From contig JALSJZ010000106.1 of assembly GCA_026989135.1 (NCBI GenBank), forward strand, positions 1 through 59,635: a stretch of 59,635 bases of DNA. Reading direction: 5' to 3'. The notes below the pieces were generated by a model. That model did no database searches. It worked only from the letters and a program-made list of their open reading frames with translations, and had not been told where the DNA came from. This DNA is from Sedimenticola sp. Its GTDB lineage: Bacteria > Pseudomonadota > Gammaproteobacteria > Chromatiales > Chromatiaceae. The position numbers were made by a program, and so were the translations under genes. Numbering within the stretch: the stretch's first letter is position 1; every line of letters starts with the position of its first letter. Below are positions 44,489 through 54,162 of this stretch, one piece after another.

Positions 44489-47400
44489 TCAGGGTGATGT
44501 GGAGTAGCCAAGCACCGGTGTCAGCCAACGCTCGGCCTCTGACAGGCTCATCCCTTTGCGCCGGGCATAATCTTCAACCTGATCACGACCGATCTTGCCG
44601 GTGCTGAAGTAGCGCGCCTGGGGGTGGGCAAAATAGAGGCCGCTGACGGATGCGCCAGGGTGCATGGCGTAGCTCTCGGTCAGCTGGATGCCGGTATTTT
44701 CCTCTACCTGCAACAGTGCCCAGAGCACGCCCTTTTCGGTGTGCTCCGGGCTGGCCGGATAGCCTGCCGCAGGCCGGATGCCCAGGTATTTCTCTGCGAT
44801 CAACTCATCATTGGTAAGCTGCTCGTCGGCGCTGTAGCCCCAGAGTTCTCGGCGCACCCGCCCGTGCATCCATTCCGCCAGCGCTTCCGCCAGACGGTCG
44901 GCCAGCGCCTTGAGCATGATGCTGCTGTAGTCGTCATGATCGGCCTTGAACTCTGCCAGCTTTTTCTCGATGCCGATACCCGCAGTGACCGCAAAGGCAC
45001 CGATGTGGTCTGCGACTCCGCTATCTTCGGGAGCGATAAAGTCAGCCAGGCAGAGGTTGGGTTCACCGGCCTGTTTTTTGTTTATCTGCTGCCGGATAAA
45101 ACGGAAGTGAGTGCTAACTTCGTTGCGGCTTTCATCGGTGTAGAGCACCACGTCATCAGCCCCGCAGCGAGCGGCTGGGAAGAGGCCGATTATGGCCTTG
45201 GCCTGAAGCCAGTTTTCGTCGATGATCTGCTTCAGCATGGTTTGAGCATCCTGAAAGAGGCGGTTTGCCTCGACCCCTTTTTTGGGGTCATCCAGGATGG
45301 CGGGATAACGCTTTTTCATCTCCCAGGCGTGGAAGAAGGGTGTCCAGTCGATGTATTTTGCTATATCGGCCAGAGAGATTTCATCAAAGCACTGGATGCC
45401 AGGCTGGTTGGGTTTGACAGGCTGAAAGGTTGTCCAATCGGTCTGCACCGCGTTGGCGCGAGCCGCGTCCAGTGAGACCAGTTTGCGTTGACTGTTTTTG
45501 GCCAGACGTGCTGTGCGAGCCTTGGCGTAATTACGCTTGATGGATTGAACATATTCGTCCCGCTGGGTTGCGGATAACAGCTTGCCGGCAACACCTACCG
45601 CCAGCGAGGCGTCCAGCACATGCACGACGGCCTGGTCATATTCGGGGTCGATCTTCACCGCGGCGTGGATCTTGGAGGTGGTGGCTCCCCCCACCAGCAG
45701 CGGCACCTCAAAGCCCTGCCGCTGCATCTCTTTGGCAATGTGTACCATCTCATCCAGCGAGGGGGTGATCAGGCCGGAGAGACCGATAATGTCAACCTGC
45801 TGCTCCCGTGCCTGCTGCAGAATGGTCTCGGCAGGCACCATTACGCCGGCATCGATCACCTCGTAGTTGTTGCACTCCAGCACCACGGCGACGATGTTTT
45901 TGCCGATGTCATGCACATCGCCCTTGACCGTTGCCAGCAGGATGCGGCCTGCGGATTGTGCCCCGCCATCTTTCTCCTTCTCCATATAGGGCTGCAACCA
46001 GGCAACGGCCTTTTTCATCACCCGGGCGGATTTAACCACCTGTGGCAGAAACATCTTGCCTTCGCCGAACAGCTTGCCCACATGGTTCATGCCGGACATC
46101 AGCGGGCCGTCGATGACGTGCAGCGGCCGGCCCAATGCCTCCAATGCTTCGGCGGTATCTTCAATGATGAATTTGGTCAGACCTTTGACCAGTGCATGCT
46201 CCAGCCGCTGGGTGACGGGCTGTTCGCGCCAGGTCAGATCCTCTGTTTGTACCGCAACACTGCCGTCACCCCGGTACTTTTCGGCCACATCCAGCAGCCG
46301 CTCGGTGGCATCTGGACGGCGGTTGAGCACCATATCCTCGACCAGGTCGCGCAGCTCGGCGGGCAGCTCATCGTAGATTGCCAGCTGCCCGGCATTGACG
46401 ATGCCCATGTCCAGCCCGGCACGGATGGCGTGGTAGAGAAATACCGCGTGGATTGCCTCGCGTACCGGGTTGTTGCCGCGGAAGGCGAAAGAGATGTTGG
46501 AGACACCGGCGGAGACCAGTGCATGCGGCAGGCTCTGTTTGATCTCTGCCGTGGCCTCGATAAAGTCCAGGCCGTAGCGATCATGCTCCTGCATGCCGGT
46601 GCCGACGGTCAGCACGGCGGGGTCGAAGATGATGTCCTCTGCGGGAAAGCCGAGCTGTTGGGTCAGGATGTTGTAGGCGCGGCTGCAGATCTCGATCTTG
46701 CGTGCCCGTGAGTCGGCCTGCCCCTGCTCATCAAAGGCCATGACGACTACGGCGGCACCAAAACGGCGAATGATTTTAGCCTGCTCGATAAATTTTTCGT
46801 CACCCTCTTTGAGCGAGATGGAGTTGACGATCCCTTTGCCCTGGATGCATTTAAGCCCGGCTTCCAGCACCTCCCATTTGGAGGAGTCGATCATGGTGGG
46901 CACCTTGGCGACCTCAGGCTCTCCCTCAATCAGGTTCAGAAAACGCACCATCGACGGAACAGACTCCAGCATCGCATCATCCATATTGACATCGATGATC
47001 TGTGCGCCCGTCTCCACCTGCTGGTGGGCGATCTCCAGTGCGGTCTCGTAATCCTCCTCCATGATCAGCCGTTTAAAACGCGCAGAGCCGGCTACGTTGG
47101 CACGTTCACCAATGTTTACGAAGAGGCTGTCGGCGGTGATGTTGCACGGCTCCTGGCCGGCCAGGCGACAGGCCGGTTGCAGTTTGGGTGGTTTGCGTGG
47201 TGCTATCTCTGCTACCGCATCGGCCATCATCTTGATGTGATCCGGTGAGGTGCCGCAGCAGCCGCCTATGATATTCAGAAAGCCGCTCTGCGCCCACTCG
47301 GTGATCTTGGCGGCCATCTCCTCCGGCCCCAGGTCATACTCGCCCAGCTCGTTGGGCTTGCCGGCGTTGGGGTGGGCAGAGGTGCGCACCTCGGAGATGC

Positions 47401-48181
47401 GTGCAAACTCCTCTACATGCTGGCGCAGCTGGTCCGGCCCCAGGGCGCAGTTCAGGCCAAAGGTGATCGGTCTGGCATGTCGCAGGGAGTTATAGAATGC
47501 CTCGGCGGTCTGCCCTGACAGGGTGCGCCCCGCCTCATCGGTGATGGTGCCGGAGATCATGATCGGCAGCCGGATGCCATCCTCCTCAAAGAGCTGTTGC
47601 ACGGCATAGATGGCGGCCTTGGCATTGAGGGTGTCGAATACCGTCTCGATCAGGATGATGTCGGCACCGCCCTCAATCAGCCCGCGCGTCGCCTCGGTGT
47701 ACTCCTCCCGCAGCTCGTCAAAGGTGATGGATTGCGCCCCCACAGAGGCTGAAGCCATCTTCTGGGTTGGCCCCAACACACCAGCCACGAAGCGTGGTTT
47801 TTCAGGGGTGGTGTATTTATCAGCAGCCTCTCTGGCCAGCCGGGCGGCGGCTACATTCAGCTCATAGGCAAATTCCGAGAGTTGAAACTTGATCAGGTCA
47901 CTGCGGGTTGCGCCAAAGCTGTTGGTTTCGACAATATCCGCACCGGCGGCCAGATACTGTTCATGGATGCCCTGGATCAGATCGGGCTGAGTCAGCACCA
48001 GCAGGTCATTCATCCCCTTGAGACTGGTCGGCCAGTCGGCAAATTGCTCGCCGCGATAATCGGTCTCCTCCAGCTTGTGACGCTGAACCATGGTGCCCAT
48101 GGCACCATCCAGGATCATGATCCGCTGGTTCATAATCGCTTCCAGTTCGGCGGTGCGGTCTTTGGGGGGGGCTTTGGTCAT
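44489..48181 (-). CDS. metH: Cobalamin-dependent methionine synthase
   Basis: 1230-residue cytosolic enzyme that transfers a methyl group from methyltetrahydrofolate to homocysteine. Modules in order: homocysteine domain (~20-330; zinc Cys in [11 protein letters not shown]-terminal GAMGTMVQ), methyltetrahydrofolate domain (~355-615; [12 protein letters not shown]), cobalamin cap and binding domain (~655-890; lower-axial His ~757 in DVHDIGKNI), and S-adenosylmethionine reactivation domain ([31 protein letters not shown]). All modules look intact. No cobalamin riboswitch was recognised upstream. Together with nrdJ it shows the cell depends on vitamin B12. Confidence 0.97.
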   Translation of the reverse strand: MTKAPPKDRTAELEAIMNQRIMILDGAMGTMVQRHKLEETDYRGEQFADWPTSLKGMNDLLVLTQPDLIQGIHEQYLAAGADIVETNSFGATRSDLIKFQLSEFAYELNVAAARLAREAADKYTTPEKPRFVAGVLGPTQKMASASVGAQSITFDELREEYTEATRGLIEGGADIILIETVFDTLNAKAAIYAVQQLFEEDGIRLPIMISGTITDEAGRTLSGQTAEAFYNSLRHARPITFGLNCALGPDQLRQHVEEFARISEVRTSAHPNAGKPNELGEYDLGPEEMAAKITEWAQSGFLNIIGGCCGTSPDHIKMMADAVAEIAPRKPPKLQPACRLAGQEPCNITADSLFVNIGERANVAGSARFKRLIMEEDYETALEIAHQQVETGAQIIDVNMDDAMLESVPSMVRFLNLIEGEPEVAKVPTMIDSSKWEVLEAGLKCIQGKGIVNSISLKEGDEKFIEQAKIIRRFGAAVVVMAFDEQGQADSRARKIEICSRAYNILTQQLGFPAEDIIFDPAVLTVGTGMQEHDRYGLDFIEATAEIKQSLPHALVSAGVSNISFAFRGNNPVREAIHAVFLYHAIRAGLDMGIVNAGQLAIYDELPAELRDLVEDMVLNRRPDATERLLDVAEKYRGDGSVAVQTEDLTWREQPVTQRLEHALVKGLTKFIIEDTAEALEALGRPLHVIDGPLMSGMNHVGKLFGEGKMFLPQVVKSARVMKKAVAWLQPYMEKEKDGGAQSAGRILLATVKGDVHDIGKNIVAVVLECNNYEVIDAGVMVPAETILQQAREQQVDIIGLSGLITPSLDEMVHIAKEMQRQGFEVPLLVGGATTSKIHAAVKIDPEYDQAVVHVLDASLAVGVAGKLLSATQRDEYVQSIKRNYAKARTARLAKNSQRKLVSLDAARANAVQTDWTTFQPVKPNQPGIQCFDEISLADIAKYIDWTPFFHAWEMKKRYPAILDDPKKGVEANRLFQDAQTMLKQIIDENWLQAKAIIGLFPAARCGADDVVLYTDESRNEVSTHFRFIRQQINKKQAGEPNLCLADFIAPEDSGVADHIGAFAVTAGIGIEKKLAEFKADHDDYSSIMLKALADRLAEALAEWMHGRVRRELWGYSADEQLTNDELIAEKYLGIRPAAGYPASPEHTEKGVLWALLQVEENTGIQLTESYAMHPGASVSGLYFAHPQARYFSTGKIGRDQVEDYARRKGMSLSEAERWLTPVLGYSTSP

Positions 48182-48316
48182 GGTGAATCCAGGCTTGCGG
48201 GGGGAAACGACCTATTATATCCCGGAAAATCCATGCTGTGTCTTACAATGTTCAGCTTGAAGATCTGTGGGTTTCGGCTATCTGGCAGGAGAGTGTTTCC
48301 TGCCAGACGGAATCTG

Positions 48317-48925
48317 TTATTTTTTATCCGTGGCGGTTTTTTCAGGCAGGCACTGGCGCATCTCTGCAATCAGATTTATCGCTTTGTCGGTATCTGTATC
48401 GGGGGTCAGCTCCTCCATGAGCTGCAATAGCCGGGAGCAGCGCAGATGTTCTGTTTGCACCCAGTCTCCCGCCTTGTTTAGTACATCGTGATCAACCGCT
48501 GGTTCTGGCTTATGGCGCAGATCCAAAAAGCGGACGGCATCAAAAATCTCTCTTAGAGGGGTGATGATCTTTGCAACATAGCGTGACCAAAACCACTCGA
48601 TTGCAATAACCAGTGATACATTGGCCAGAACAATCACACCCATTGCAGATACAAGGTGATGCACCAGGATCGGCATGCCTTCCTGCACGCCTGGGTGAAC
48701 ACGAAAGAGTTGATCTTCAACCACCTGATGCAGCTCGTCATGCAGGATTATCAGGCCCACCACAATCAGCAACAGCTCAAACAATAGAACAGCTGCAATA
48801 AGCCCCCCCTGAAGACGGCTGTCTATATAGCGGCTGACTCGACGGCTATCACGCACCCGTGGTTTTAACGGCTGCGACCGCTTACCCCACTTGGGCATTT
48901 TTAGTTTGATTATATGTTGTGGCAT
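48317..48925 (-). CDS. HAMP-like membrane protein, partner of cytochrome
   Basis: 202 residues. Two membrane helices (~42-62 and ~88-112) are followed by a HAMP-like cytoplasmic helix (YVAKIITPLREIFDAV, then a helical stretch). There is no enzymatic output domain. Its start overlaps the end of the cytochrome gene by 16 bp. The gene at 49682-50233 has a similar plan. It may sense or dock with the cytochrome; no named family is recognised. Confidence 0.65.
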   Translation of the reverse strand: MPQHIIKLKMPKWGKRSQPLKPRVRDSRRVSRYIDSRLQGGLIAAVLLFELLLIVVGLIILHDELHQVVEDQLFRVHPGVQEGMPILVHHLVSAMGVIVLANVSLVIAIEWFWSRYVAKIITPLREIFDAVRFLDLRHKPEPAVDHDVLNKAGDWVQTEHLRCSRLLQLMEELTPDTDTDKAINLIAEMRQCLPEKTATDKK

Positions 48926-49710
48926 TGAAAACAGAGGGCCGAACCCTTATTAGACATAACCAACTCTCCATGCTTTTCATTATAGGCCTGGTGGCAGCTT
49001 ACACAGCTGAGCTTGCCGTCAGGGAGGGTGATTTTCTCAGAAAGAGTATCTAATGCATGGTATTTCTCTTTACCGCTGGCATTATATTGAACCCCAACCG
49101 GGTGCGGCATGGTGGTCTGGCTGTGTGCCAGAATAACACCCGATACCTCTCGTACATTCTCGTAATGGCAACTCATGCAGTGCTGGCTGCGCGAATCAAG
49201 AATCTCTATGAATGAATTCTTTGGGGGCTGAGCCAAATGAACTCCATTCAGGACAGAAACCCCACCATCGGCCATCTGATAAAAGAACTCAATCTCATGG
49301 CATGAGAGGCACAGCTCCTTGCCCCGTTTGTCACCGCGCATCAGCCCTGGGTTGTCGCCATGCACCAGATGACAGCTGCTACAGGTCAGATCACCTTTCC
49401 AGTCCACGGGGTATTCGGCCGGCAACAGACGCCCGGCCTGAAAACCACTGGGATGGCTGACGGCCAGTGCATCAATATGGCACCCTTTGCAGAGGCGCTC
49501 CTGTGTGTCAATGAGTTGATGTGCATTACCCGCTGTTACTGCATTTCCAGCAAGATGGCATGTCTGGCACGCTGTAGAATCCAGATGCCGGTTTTTTGCA
49601 CTGGCAAAGCCAAGCAATCCATAAATCAGGCCGATGCCGATACAGAGGAACAGCAGGGTGTATATTCGCACCTGGAAAGCCCTAACCCAACCGAACACGC
49701 CGCACGTCAT
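48910..49710 (-). CDS. Seven-haem c-type cytochrome, membrane-anchored
   Basis: 266 residues. An N-terminal membrane anchor (~17-38) is followed by a periplasmic region with seven CxxCH haem sites (CQTCH, CKGCH, CSSCH, CLSCH, CMSCH, CVSCH, CFQCH). The spacing resembles the doubled CXXCH type (NapC/NrfH or cytochrome c3-like electron carriers), but no enzyme motif is seen. The gene overlaps its upstream neighbour by 29 bp and its downstream neighbour by 16 bp, so the three genes are translated together. It is probably a periplasmic electron carrier; partner unknown. Confidence 0.85.
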   Translation of the reverse strand: MTCGVFGWVRAFQVRIYTLLFLCIGIGLIYGLLGFASAKNRHLDSTACQTCHLAGNAVTAGNAHQLIDTQERLCKGCHIDALAVSHPSGFQAGRLLPAEYPVDWKGDLTCSSCHLVHGDNPGLMRGDKRGKELCLSCHEIEFFYQMADGGVSVLNGVHLAQPPKNSFIEILDSRSQHCMSCHYENVREVSGVILAHSQTTMPHPVGVQYNASGKEKYHALDTLSEKITLPDGKLSCVSCHQAYNEKHGELVMSNKGSALCFQCHNI

Positions 49711-50233
49711 CTTTTAATGCATTAATATATGATTTTATTGCATTTTCATCCTTTGCCTCCTTCAATAGCTCCTGCTCGAGATGATCAAGCATCGAGCCGA
49801 CACAGGCATAGTGGTCATGCAGCATGTTCACAGCGGTTTGCAGCTGCTGTGAAACATCTTGCAGGCAGTCCCTTTTGCGGATGCCAGGGAGGTCGCGGCT
49901 GCTTGATGCCAGCTCAAGATTTCGGGCCATTCGAAACAGTGGCCCAGCAATTCTAAAGCTGGCATACAGTGTCAGTATCCAAGATGCCAGACCGACACAA
50001 AACAGCAGAAACAGCCCTGCCATTATCAGCATGGCATCCAGGTTTTTTGCGGTAACCGTATAAGACTGCATCAAACCAAGGTAATCAAGACCCTGCCCAT
50101 CTTCAAAAAAGAGCACCGCAGCAAGCAGCACCAATCCAGCGGCAAGCATGGTTGCCATAGTGATTCTGGAGATCATTTTAAACCGCAGAGTAGCGGCCCA
50201 GTAGGGATCAATCTTTTGCACTAAGCCCTCCAT
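49682..50233 (-). CDS. HAMP-like membrane protein upstream of cytochrome
   Basis: 183 residues with two membrane helices (~25-45 and ~68-92). The following segment, SFRIAGPLFRMARNLELA, is typical of a HAMP AS1 helix with the conserved Pro. The rest is helical with a Glu-rich coiled coil (LDHLEQELLKEAKDEN) and no enzyme domain. With the 202-residue protein it brackets the cytochrome gene. Both could form a transmembrane unit reporting on cytochrome redox state (inference). Confidence 0.68.
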   Translation of the reverse strand: MEGLVQKIDPYWAATLRFKMISRITMATMLAAGLVLLAAVLFFEDGQGLDYLGLMQSYTVTAKNLDAMLIMAGLFLLFCVGLASWILTLYASFRIAGPLFRMARNLELASSSRDLPGIRKRDCLQDVSQQLQTAVNMLHDHYACVGSMLDHLEQELLKEAKDENAIKSYINALKDDVRRVRLG

Positions 50234-50648
50234 ATACCCTTATTGTTGTGCAGCCTGTGGGGATACAAACGATGCATCGCATCAATTGCTACCCCGAATT
50301 TCCATTTGGATAGACCCAACAGCATGCAACAGTTTTTACGTTTACAATCATAATAAGCACTTTCAGCATAGCAGAAGATTTCCGCTTGAGGTGCTTGTGC
50401 CGTGTTCAATATAAAGAGGGTCTGGGTTAAGCAGAAAGCAGAGTGGATACCGTTCGTGGCCGGGGGGCAAAAACCACTATAAAACTTGGGGACTTAACAG
50501 TGATTGCTCCATTGGCAGGCATCCAGAGCGTAGATGTTTTGGGCATTGGCCTATGGCGGGATTCAGGATTTTAAACCCTAATTTAGGTTTTGCCCCCTCT
50601 TGCTGTTTGCAGCGGAGATCTTGCATCAGTTTCTGATGTAACGGGCTG
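50234..50648. other. Gene-poor gap with imperfect inverted repeat
   Basis: 415 bp between two minus-strand operons. No convincing CDS: short frames at 50221-50409 and 50477-50695 lack family features. GGGGGCAAAAACC (50463-50475) and GGTTTTGCCCCC (50586-50597) are inverted repeats with one extra base in the left arm, and a smaller AAACC/GGTTT hairpin adjoins the right arm. The promoter of the 49682-50233 gene is expected near its right end (~50300), but no clear consensus was found. Confidence 0.4.
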
Positions 50649-51407
50649 TCAACCCAGCTTGTGACCTGTCGCATCAAAGATGGGGCTTCGGGCAATGCCC
50701 CATCGGTTTAGCCGGTAAAGCACAGAGGTATGAATCACTCCGAAGCCATAGACCACACTGCGCTGAAAATTGATGGAGGAGGCCTCTTTAAAGTATTTTG
50801 TTGGGCAGGAGAGCTCGCCAATCGAGAAGCCAAAGTAGGCGATCTGTGCCAGCATCTGATTATCGAATACAAAATCATCTGAATTTTCATTCAGTGGCAG
50901 GGTCTCTAAAACCTCGCGGGAGAAGGCGCGATAGCCGGTGTGGTATTCAGAGAGTTTTTTTGACATCAGGGTGTTTTGAAACAGGGTCAGCAGCCGGTTG
51001 GCGATATACTTATACGGAGGCATCCCCCCCTTTAGAGCACCCTCTGTCAGGATTCTTGAACCCAGTACGCAATCATAGGTGCCGGTGGCGACCATTGAGG
51101 CCATGGCCACCAACAGCTTGGGGGTGTACTGATAGTCCGGGTGCAGCATGATAATGACATCTGCACCCTGATCCAGCGCGGCTCGGTAACAGGTCTTCTG
51201 GTTGGCACCGTAGCCTTGGTTTTTGGGGTGTTCGATGGTCTTTAGCCCCAGCTCTTTGGCAATGCGCACGGTATGATCTGAGCTGGCATCATCGACCAGT
51301 ATCACATCATCAACAAAGGCAAAATCCACCTCGCTGTAGGTCTGCCTCAATGTGGCTTCAGCGTTATATGCTGGCATTACCACAGCCACTCGTTTGCCGT
51401 GAATCAT
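50649..51407 (-). CDS. Family 2 glycosyltransferase (dolichol-phosphate-mannose-synthase-like)
   Basis: 252 residues. The GT-A fold begins [20 protein letters not shown], with [12 protein letters not shown] for sugar nucleotide, MLHPDYQY for the metal (usual D-D/D-x-D variant), and [17 protein letters not shown] as the acceptor region. There is no membrane segment of its own. It probably transfers a sugar to a lipid carrier, matching the polytopic protein encoded 9 bp upstream. Donor unknown. Confidence 0.87.
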   Translation of the reverse strand: MIHGKRVAVVMPAYNAEATLRQTYSEVDFAFVDDVILVDDASSDHTVRIAKELGLKTIEHPKNQGYGANQKTCYRAALDQGADVIIMLHPDYQYTPKLLVAMASMVATGTYDCVLGSRILTEGALKGGMPPYKYIANRLLTLFQNTLMSKKLSEYHTGYRAFSREVLETLPLNENSDDFVFDNQMLAQIAYFGFSIGELSCPTKYFKEASSINFQRSVVYGFGVIHTSVLYRLNRWGIARSPIFDATGHKLG

Positions 51408-51416
51408 GATGGTTGT

Positions 51417-53402
51417 CTATCTTATCTGTTGCTGTAGATATTTTGCCTTGGCGTAATCGGGGTCGATGGCCAGGATTTTATTGAGCTCATCCATGGCCTC
51501 CTGCTTACGCTTCAATGCCACAAGAACCAGGCTGTGATTGAATCGCACATCCAGATTATCCGGTGCACTGCTGACGGCTCGCTTTGAGTATCTCAGTGAT
51601 GTTGAAAACTGCTGCTTCTGGTAATAGATAAAGGAGAGATCAGAGAGTGCTTCCGTGTGTGAGCCATCGTGCTCAAGCAGTTGCAGATAATATCTTATTG
51701 CCTGCTCGGTACGGTTCAGTTCCAGGCTGCTCTTTGCCATCTCAAACAGTATCTCTTGGCGGTGCAGTCCGGTGGGAAGCAGCAGCTCCAGATTGGCGAG
51801 CAGCTGTGGCTTTAGCCCCATGTTGCGATAGAAGGCATTCAGTATGAAGCGGCCGTCGGGGCGCACATCCCCCCCTGCTGGCAGCGCAGAGTCGCTGCTG
51901 AAGATAATGGGTGTTGCACTGCCCCGTGCGCTGTTTTTTACAAAGTATGAGGCGGCAAAATCATAGTAGACCAGTGACCAGTCGGGATGCCGGTAGAGTG
52001 CCGGAGCCAGCAGCCTGGACTCCGGAGCGGTGTGGTGCAGCAGTGCCGATTGGATCTTGTATTTTTCGATCCACCGCTGCCATGCGGGAAAGCTCTGTAG
52101 TGCGGCCTGTTTGGCTGCAAAAAAGGGCGCGCCATAGATCTCCCAGCGGCCATCCATAAAGGGGATGCGCTCGGGGTAGAGGTGGTAGAGGTAGAAGCCG
52201 CCGAGGCGATTGGTGTTGTAGACCTGCCCCTGAATATTATGTTGCCGGATAAAGTCGGGCAGCCTGTGTGGGAAGAAGTCGGGGGTCACGCCCAATCCGG
52301 TGCGGGCGGGGATCTCCATATCAAGATAGTAGGCCCCTGAGAGCGGGTAGCTGCTCCATGCCAGCAGTGCAGCCAGCAGCGTCCCTTTCAGAAACCGCGC
52401 CATGGCGGGCTTAAGTGTAAGCCGGGATAGCCGACCGGCAAGCTGCTCCCCCACAAAAGGGGCGGCGACCAGTGCAAACAGCACGATATTGCGTCGCCCG
52501 GTGAAGGCAGCCAGGCAGAGTGCGCCGACAATGAGCAGCCGTGGAACAGAGATCTGCCTTGGATTGAGGGCGATGGAGATCAGTACCAGCAGCATGAGAC
52601 CCGCAAAAAACCAGAAGGCAGAGGCCCCCATCGCAGCCTTGCCAAAGGTGGGGCTTAGCTCATTGACGGCCTGCATGTATTCAGGGGCATCCTTGCCCAC
52701 CTCGCTGAACAGCAGAAAGCTGTACTCCAGTGCGCCTGTGCCATAGGGCGAGGCCAGCAGACTGAGGCCGATCAGCAGCAGCAAAATGGAGAGCTGGCGG
52801 AGCTGGTTGTCCTGCTTGCGGACAGCGCAGATGAGATGAGCCAGCCAGTAACAGCCCACCATAAAGAGGCCGATCACAAACAGGCCATGGCTGTTGACCC
52901 AGATGATCTGTAGTGCCACCAGAAGGGCAATCTGGGCGGGTGTCTGGTATCTGGCCTGTCGCAGCAGGCTGTAGAAGAGGGGGATCATCAGAAAGGTGAT
53001 GATCTCAGGCCGGGGCAGAAACCGCTCTGCTGATGCCCCCACCACCAAAAAAGTGATAAAAACGGCCGCTGCCGTGCCGCTATAGAGATGCGTTTCGCGG
53101 TAGACGATAAACAGCGTCGCCCCCCAGATCAGTAGCATAAAAAGTATCGGGCCATTGAGCCCCGCTACAGCATGGGTGATGGCCAGTGCAACCTGAAACA
53201 GCCAGTGTGAATCATGGTAGGGTTGATTGAGCGCACCTGCGGAGTAGATATTAAACTCAGGAACCTGAAGCGTTTGCAGAATATCCCTGCCAATCACCAG
53301 GTGCCACCAGACATCGAGCGAGCAAAGTTCATGCAGCAGAAAAGCGGCGGTTACCCAGATCAGTGCGGCAGGCAGCAGCCTGTTAAATGGCAAAGCGGTC
53401 AT
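51417..53402 (-). CDS. Polytopic membrane protein with C-terminal TPR repeats
   Basis: 661 residues with about ten membrane helices (~10-370), then a periplasmic or cytoplasmic region ending in TPR repeats (~545-660, for example FNHSLVLVALKRKQEAMDEL). Motifs near the start (CSLDVWWHLVIGRDIL and YHDSHWLFQ) resemble GT-C-like or oligosaccharide-transfer membrane proteins, where 'DlWWHL..G' is typical. It is upstream of the GT2 gene, so both probably work in one glycan or lipid-sugar pathway. Substrate unknown. Confidence 0.72.
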   Translation of the reverse strand: MTALPFNRLLPAALIWVTAAFLLHELCSLDVWWHLVIGRDILQTLQVPEFNIYSAGALNQPYHDSHWLFQVALAITHAVAGLNGPILFMLLIWGATLFIVYRETHLYSGTAAAVFITFLVVGASAERFLPRPEIITFLMIPLFYSLLRQARYQTPAQIALLVALQIIWVNSHGLFVIGLFMVGCYWLAHLICAVRKQDNQLRQLSILLLLIGLSLLASPYGTGALEYSFLLFSEVGKDAPEYMQAVNELSPTFGKAAMGASAFWFFAGLMLLVLISIALNPRQISVPRLLIVGALCLAAFTGRRNIVLFALVAAPFVGEQLAGRLSRLTLKPAMARFLKGTLLAALLAWSSYPLSGAYYLDMEIPARTGLGVTPDFFPHRLPDFIRQHNIQGQVYNTNRLGGFYLYHLYPERIPFMDGRWEIYGAPFFAAKQAALQSFPAWQRWIEKYKIQSALLHHTAPESRLLAPALYRHPDWSLVYYDFAASYFVKNSARGSATPIIFSSDSALPAGGDVRPDGRFILNAFYRNMGLKPQLLANLELLLPTGLHRQEILFEMAKSSLELNRTEQAIRYYLQLLEHDGSHTEALSDLSFIYYQKQQFSTSLRYSKRAVSSAPDNLDVRFNHSLVLVALKRKQEAMDELNKILAIDPDYAKAKYLQQQIR

Positions 53403-53454
53403 TCATTGAGCTTGGTGGTGTGCATTGAATCCACTGTAGCAGGTTGGTTTTGCA

Positions 53455-54162
53455 ATGCAATTAAGCGGTAATAAAATCAGACGCATTGCGCTGCTGATGC
53501 TGCTGCTGGGGGCAGTGGGCTGGGCTGCAACCCACTATGGCGAGTTTGATGTTGAGCAGCTTGAATCCTGGGTGGGCAGCACGGGCTATTATGCCCCTGT
53601 GGCCTATATGCTGTTCGCCGCTGCGGCTACGGTTTTATTGGTGCCAGGCTCCTTTTTTGTGCTGGCAGGCGGGGTGCTGTTCGGGCCGCTGCTGGGAACC
53701 CTCTACTCGCTTTTCGGTGCCACCCTGGGTGCCGCACTGGCCTTTCTGATTGCACGCTATATTGCGGCTGGCTGGATTGCCCGCAAGAGCCGTGGCCGCT
53801 TCAAACAGCTGATGGATGGGGTGGAGGCAGAGGGGTGGCACTTTGTGGCCTTTGTTCGGCTGGTACCCCTCTTTCCCTTTTTTCTGCTCAACTATGCCCT
53901 GGGGCTGACACGGATCAGGTTTTATCCCTATATTCTGGTGACTTTTATCTGTAGCCTGCCGGGCGTGGCGGCCATCACCTATCTGGGGTATCTGGGGAGA
54001 GAGGCGGCGGCAGGCGGGGATGCGCTGATTCAAAAATCGCTGATTGCACTTGGGTTGCTGGTCATCATGGCCTACCTGCCGCGATTTGCCAAACGCCTGC
54101 ATGATCAAAAGAAGGCCGATCAGATTCAGCGCACCAAAACCAGTGAGAGTGCGGGCCAGTAG
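53455..54162 (+). CDS. VTT/DedA-family membrane protein (TVP38/TMEM64-like)
   Basis: 235-residue integral membrane protein. The VTT core is seen as PGSFFVLAGGVLFGPLLGTLYS, GATLGAALAFLIARY and FVRLVPLFPFFLLNYALGLTRI. Relatives move lipids between membrane leaflets. It ends in a Lys/Glu-rich tail (HDQKKADQIQRTKTSESAGQ). Its last 37 bp overlap tail-to-tail with the minus-strand dctM gene. Confidence 0.88.
   Translation: MQLSGNKIRRIALLMLLLGAVGWAATHYGEFDVEQLESWVGSTGYYAPVAYMLFAAAATVLLVPGSFFVLAGGVLFGPLLGTLYSLFGATLGAALAFLIARYIAAGWIARKSRGRFKQLMDGVEAEGWHFVAFVRLVPLFPFFLLNYALGLTRIRFYPYILVTFICSLPGVAAITYLGYLGREAAAGGDALIQKSLIALGLLVIMAYLPRFAKRLHDQKKADQIQRTKTSESAGQ

Noticed and set aside
48182-48316. Cobalamin riboswitch or other regulatory RNA before metH
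   Set aside because: The short upstream region shows no B12-box and no strong structure.
50221-50409. 62-codon frame upstream of the HAMP-like membrane protein
   Set aside because: No family match, overlaps the next start, and its composition looks like random translation of a leader region.
50477-50695. 72-codon frame on the minus strand in the gap before the GT2 gene
   Set aside because: It overlaps the 3' end of the GT2 gene, has no recognisable domain and no ribosome-binding site; kept only as part of the gap description.
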